Source: an uncultured Bacilli bacterium
Lineage (GTDB): Bacteria; Bacillota_I; Bacilli_A; RF39; UBA660
NCBI GenBank assembly: GCA_934130235.1
Contig: CAKOXU010000014.1
Location: 1-21,583, forward strand
Length of the DNA: 21,583 bases
Reading direction: 5' to 3'
A program made the translations under genes and the position numbers. Every line of letters begins with the position of its first letter. The first letter of the stretch is position 1. Below the pieces are notes generated by a model, which saw only the letters and a list, made by a program, of their open reading frames with translations, did no database searches and was not told where the DNA came from. Shown one piece after another: positions 19,668 through 21,583 of the stretch.

Positions 19668-20717
19668 TCCTCTTAATTTACGAGCCTGATCTTCTGTTAT
19701 CAAAGCATTTATAATATCATCTAATTCTCCATCCATAACACGTTCTAACTGCATCGTAGAAAAACCTATCCTATGATCTGTAACTCTGTTTTGTGGATAA
19801 TTATATGTTCTAATCTTTTCTGATCTATCACCAGTACCTATTTTATTTCTTCTTTCGCTACCTAATTCCTTTTCCTGGCGCTCTAACTCCATCTGATATA
19901 ATCTAGTTTTTAATACTTCCATAGCTTCAGCTTTGTTCTGGATTTGACTTCTTTGATTTTGACAAGTAACAACTGTATTAGTTGGTAAATGTGTTATACG
20001 AACTGCAGAAGGAGTTGTATTTACACCTTGACCACCATGTCCTGATGCACAAAAGGTGTCAATTCTTAAATCATTATCATTAATTTCAACGTCTATGTCG
20101 TCTACTTCTGGCATAACCAAAACAGTTGCTGTAGAAGTTTGAATTCTGCCATTCGATTCTGTTGTTGGTATTCTTTGAACCCTGTGTGAACCTGACTCAT
20201 ATTTTAAATGAGAATATACATTTTCTCCTTTAATTTTAAATTCAACTTGAGAATATCCTCCAGCAGTACCTTCGACTGCATTGATTTCTTCGACTTTCCA
20301 TCCTTTAGATTCAGCATAATATGTATACATCCTATATAAATCACCTGCAAAAATATTAGCTTCATCTCCACCTGCTGCTCCTCTTATTTCAACAATAACA
20401 TCCTTACCATCATTTGGGTCTTTAGGAAGCAACATTATTTCAAAATCTTTTTCCATTTGAGCTTTTTTATTTTCATTTTCTTCTAATTCAGTTTTAGCAA
20501 ACTCTGACATACTAGGATCTTTCATCATATCTTTAGCTGCATCAATATTTTCTATTACCTTTTTATATTCTTGATAAGCTTCATAATTGTCTTTTAATTG
20601 TGCTTGCTCTTTACTCAATTCAGTAGCTTTTTTAATATCGCTTAATACTTCTGGTTTACTTAATTCTTCCATTAATTCATTATATCTTTTTTCTATATTT
20701 ATCAGTCTTTCTATCAT
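19662..20717 (-). CDS. prfA: peptide chain release factor 1
   Basis: Recognises UAA and UAG in the ribosomal A site and triggers peptide release. The 351 residues are a usual length. The catalytic G-G-Q is at 228-230 within S-G-H-G-G-Q-G-V-N; the stop-codon-reading tripeptide P-A-T/P-x-T region is replaced in print by the H-R-V-Q-R-I-P-T-T-E and Y-S-H-L-K-Y-E-S-G-S context typical of RF1. The end R-V-T-D-H-R-I-G-F is also an RF1 mark. AAAGGAG precedes the ATG. prfA has its own promoter and terminator, unlike arrangements where prfA and prmC are co-transcribed. Confidence 0.97.
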   Translation of the reverse strand: MIERLINIEKRYNELMEELSKPEVLSDIKKATELSKEQAQLKDNYEAYQEYKKVIENIDAAKDMMKDPSMSEFAKTELEENENKKAQMEKDFEIMLLPKDPNDGKDVIVEIRGAAGGDEANIFAGDLYRMYTYYAESKGWKVEEINAVEGTAGGYSQVEFKIKGENVYSHLKYESGSHRVQRIPTTESNGRIQTSTATVLVMPEVDDIDVEINDNDLRIDTFCASGHGGQGVNTTPSAVRITHLPTNTVVTCQNQRSQIQNKAEAMEVLKTRLYQMELERQEKELGSERRNKIGTGDRSEKIRTYNYPQNRVTDHRIGFSTMQLERVMDGELDDIINALITEDQARKLRGE

Positions 20718-20747
20718 ATTAAGACTCCTTTCAAAGCATTACACTTA

Positions 20748-20776
20748 ATTATACTATATTTTATAATTTTTATCAA
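20748..20776 (-). promoter_or_regulatory. promoter of prfA
   Basis: On the minus strand TTGATA (20771-20776), 17 bases and a perfect TATAAT (20748-20753). Confidence 0.75.
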
Positions 20777-20797
20777 TAAAAGCAATTATGTTTTATT

Positions 20798-20823
20798 AAA
20801 AAGAATTACCAATAAGGTAATCC
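20798..20823 (-). terminator. terminator of the FGE-like protein gene
   Basis: On the minus strand GGATTACC, loop TTATT, GGTAATTC and five T. The stem is 8 bp with one G-T pair. Confidence 0.75.
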
Positions 20824-20830
20824 TTGCATT

Positions 20831-21583
20831 TTATTGAGAAGTTAGAGCCAGACGGAACGATACATTGTCGTTGGCATTACCGAAGTGGAAATTTACGTTG
20901 AACACACCAGCGTACGTATCATTAGACCTAAAACCACCAAGTAGCAGCCATGGACTATCAGAGGACACAAAACCATCAGAATCTCCATACCATCCTCTTA
21001 TTTCTGTTATTCCATAACACGGTCCATTACATGCTGTTGTTTTATTTATTGTTGTATATAGTTTATAATATTTTGAATCTGGAAATAATTTTCCATCTGT
21101 TATACTTAGACTTTCCCCATTTAATCCTTTTCCATATACCGGTCCATTAAATCCTGAATTCCATATACCTACTGCAGCATTATTATTTCTTCCTAATATT
21201 GTTTTAGCTTGTTCTGCTGTATATGATATTGCTGTATATCCACTCATCTTATTATAGTTAGACATTTGGTATTCCCAGGCGCCACCAGACATATCATATA
21301 TTCCATATATATTTCCTGTTGTTGAAGCTCCTCCTCCACATGAGCCTGTTCCTGAGCCTCTATCTGTTAATGTATTATATTTACATTGTGTATTTGCTGT
21401 TTCCTGTGATGGTGTTCCGTTTGAAGAGCCTGTTATATAGGATGATGATTTATTTTGATATACTTCTTTATTGACTCCTGTATATAAACTATTTCCATAT
21501 TTTCCATATTTTGATTGTGATAAGAATGATGCAGTCATCCATTCACTTCCCTTTGTCATATGTGAATCTCCATTGGAAAGTTT
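20831..21583 (-). CDS. C-terminal part of an FGE/sulfatase-modifying-factor-like secreted protein
   Basis: The frame is open to the right edge (K-L-S-N-G-D-S-H before the first Met at 21559), so about 250 residues are the C-terminal part of a longer protein. It is rich in Gly, Ser, Asn and Tyr. The fold marks are I-Y-G-I-Y-D-M-S-G-G-A-W-E-Y, comparable to the D-M-x-G-N-V-W-E-W of formylglycine-generating-enzyme-like proteins; W-L-L-L-G-G-F-R; and a final S-F-R-L-A-L-T. Such domains occur on exported, sometimes prepilin-like, proteins of related gut Firmicutes, and this one may have such an N-terminus outside the window. Catalytic function is doubtful. No enzyme role is claimed. Confidence 0.75.
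   Translation of the reverse strand, partial: KLSNGDSHMTKGSEWMTASFLSQSKYGKYGNSLYTGVNKEVYQNKSSSYITGSSNGTPSQETANTQCKYNTLTDRGSGTGSCGGGASTTGNIYGIYDMSGGAWEYQMSNYNKMSGYTAISYTAEQAKTILGRNNNAAVGIWNSGFNGPVYGKGLNGESLSITDGKLFPDSKYYKLYTTINKTTACNGPCYGITEIRGWYGDSDGFVSSDSPWLLLGGFRSNDTYAGVFNVNFHFGNANDNVSFRLALTSQ

Overview
The window comes from a very AT-rich, low-GC Gram-positive bacterium, most likely an uncultured member of the Bacilli in the wider Erysipelotrichia/Mollicutes neighbourhood. The signs are: an L27 with the Prp-cleaved N-terminal extension and an adjacent Prp protease; an L21 leader; a T-box in front of pheST; the Bacillus-type order spoIVFA-spoIVFB-rplU-prp-rpmA; and strong Shine-Dalgarno sites of the AAGGAGG or AGGTGAT type. 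TGA is used as a stop (the sigma-factor gene ends in TGA) and tryptophan is TGG, so the code is the standard bacterial one, not the Mycoplasma code. All genes lie on the minus strand except one sortase gene.

Layout, left to right. 1-936: a D-Ala-D-Ala carboxypeptidase running off the left edge. 1033-1911 (+): a class B-like sortase. 1918-2298: a stand-alone receiver protein. 2356-4605: spoIVFA-spoIVFB and, behind their own promoter and L21 leader, rplU-prp-rpmA. 4632-6038: pyruvate kinase. 6136-7557: a prepilin-like protein fused to BspA/DUF285-type leucine-rich repeats. 7613-10156: mutS. 10222-10331: a frameshifted remnant of a VanY-type (M15) carboxypeptidase. 10351-11415: a membrane-anchored protein of unknown role with a Thr-Glu-Glu-Lys tandem repeat. 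11517-12149: a YneF-family (UPF0154) protein and a SirA-like protein. 12209-15857: pheT, pheS and their T-box. 15900-16801: two overlapping, apparently paralogous genes of unknown function. 16871-19617: one operon read sigma factor, prmC, zinc-ribbon protein, rnhB, metallo-beta-lactamase-fold hydrolase. 19662-20717: prfA. 20831-21583: the C-terminal part of an FGE-like secreted protein, cut by the right edge.

Most genes are housekeeping (translation and its quality control, mismatch repair, glycolysis). Several point to endospore formation or a sporulating ancestor: SpoIVFA/SpoIVFB, a SigE/SigK-like sigma factor, a SirA-like replication inhibitor next to YneF as in Bacillus subtilis, and a DacF-like carboxypeptidase. 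A second theme is the cell surface: sortase, pilin-LRR fusion, FGE-like secreted protein and the repeat-rich anchored protein. Intergenic regions are short, and the -35 boxes of several promoters lie inside the terminator hairpin of the gene upstream. I see no CRISPR array, transposase, tRNA or rRNA, and no gene-free stretch above 300 bases.
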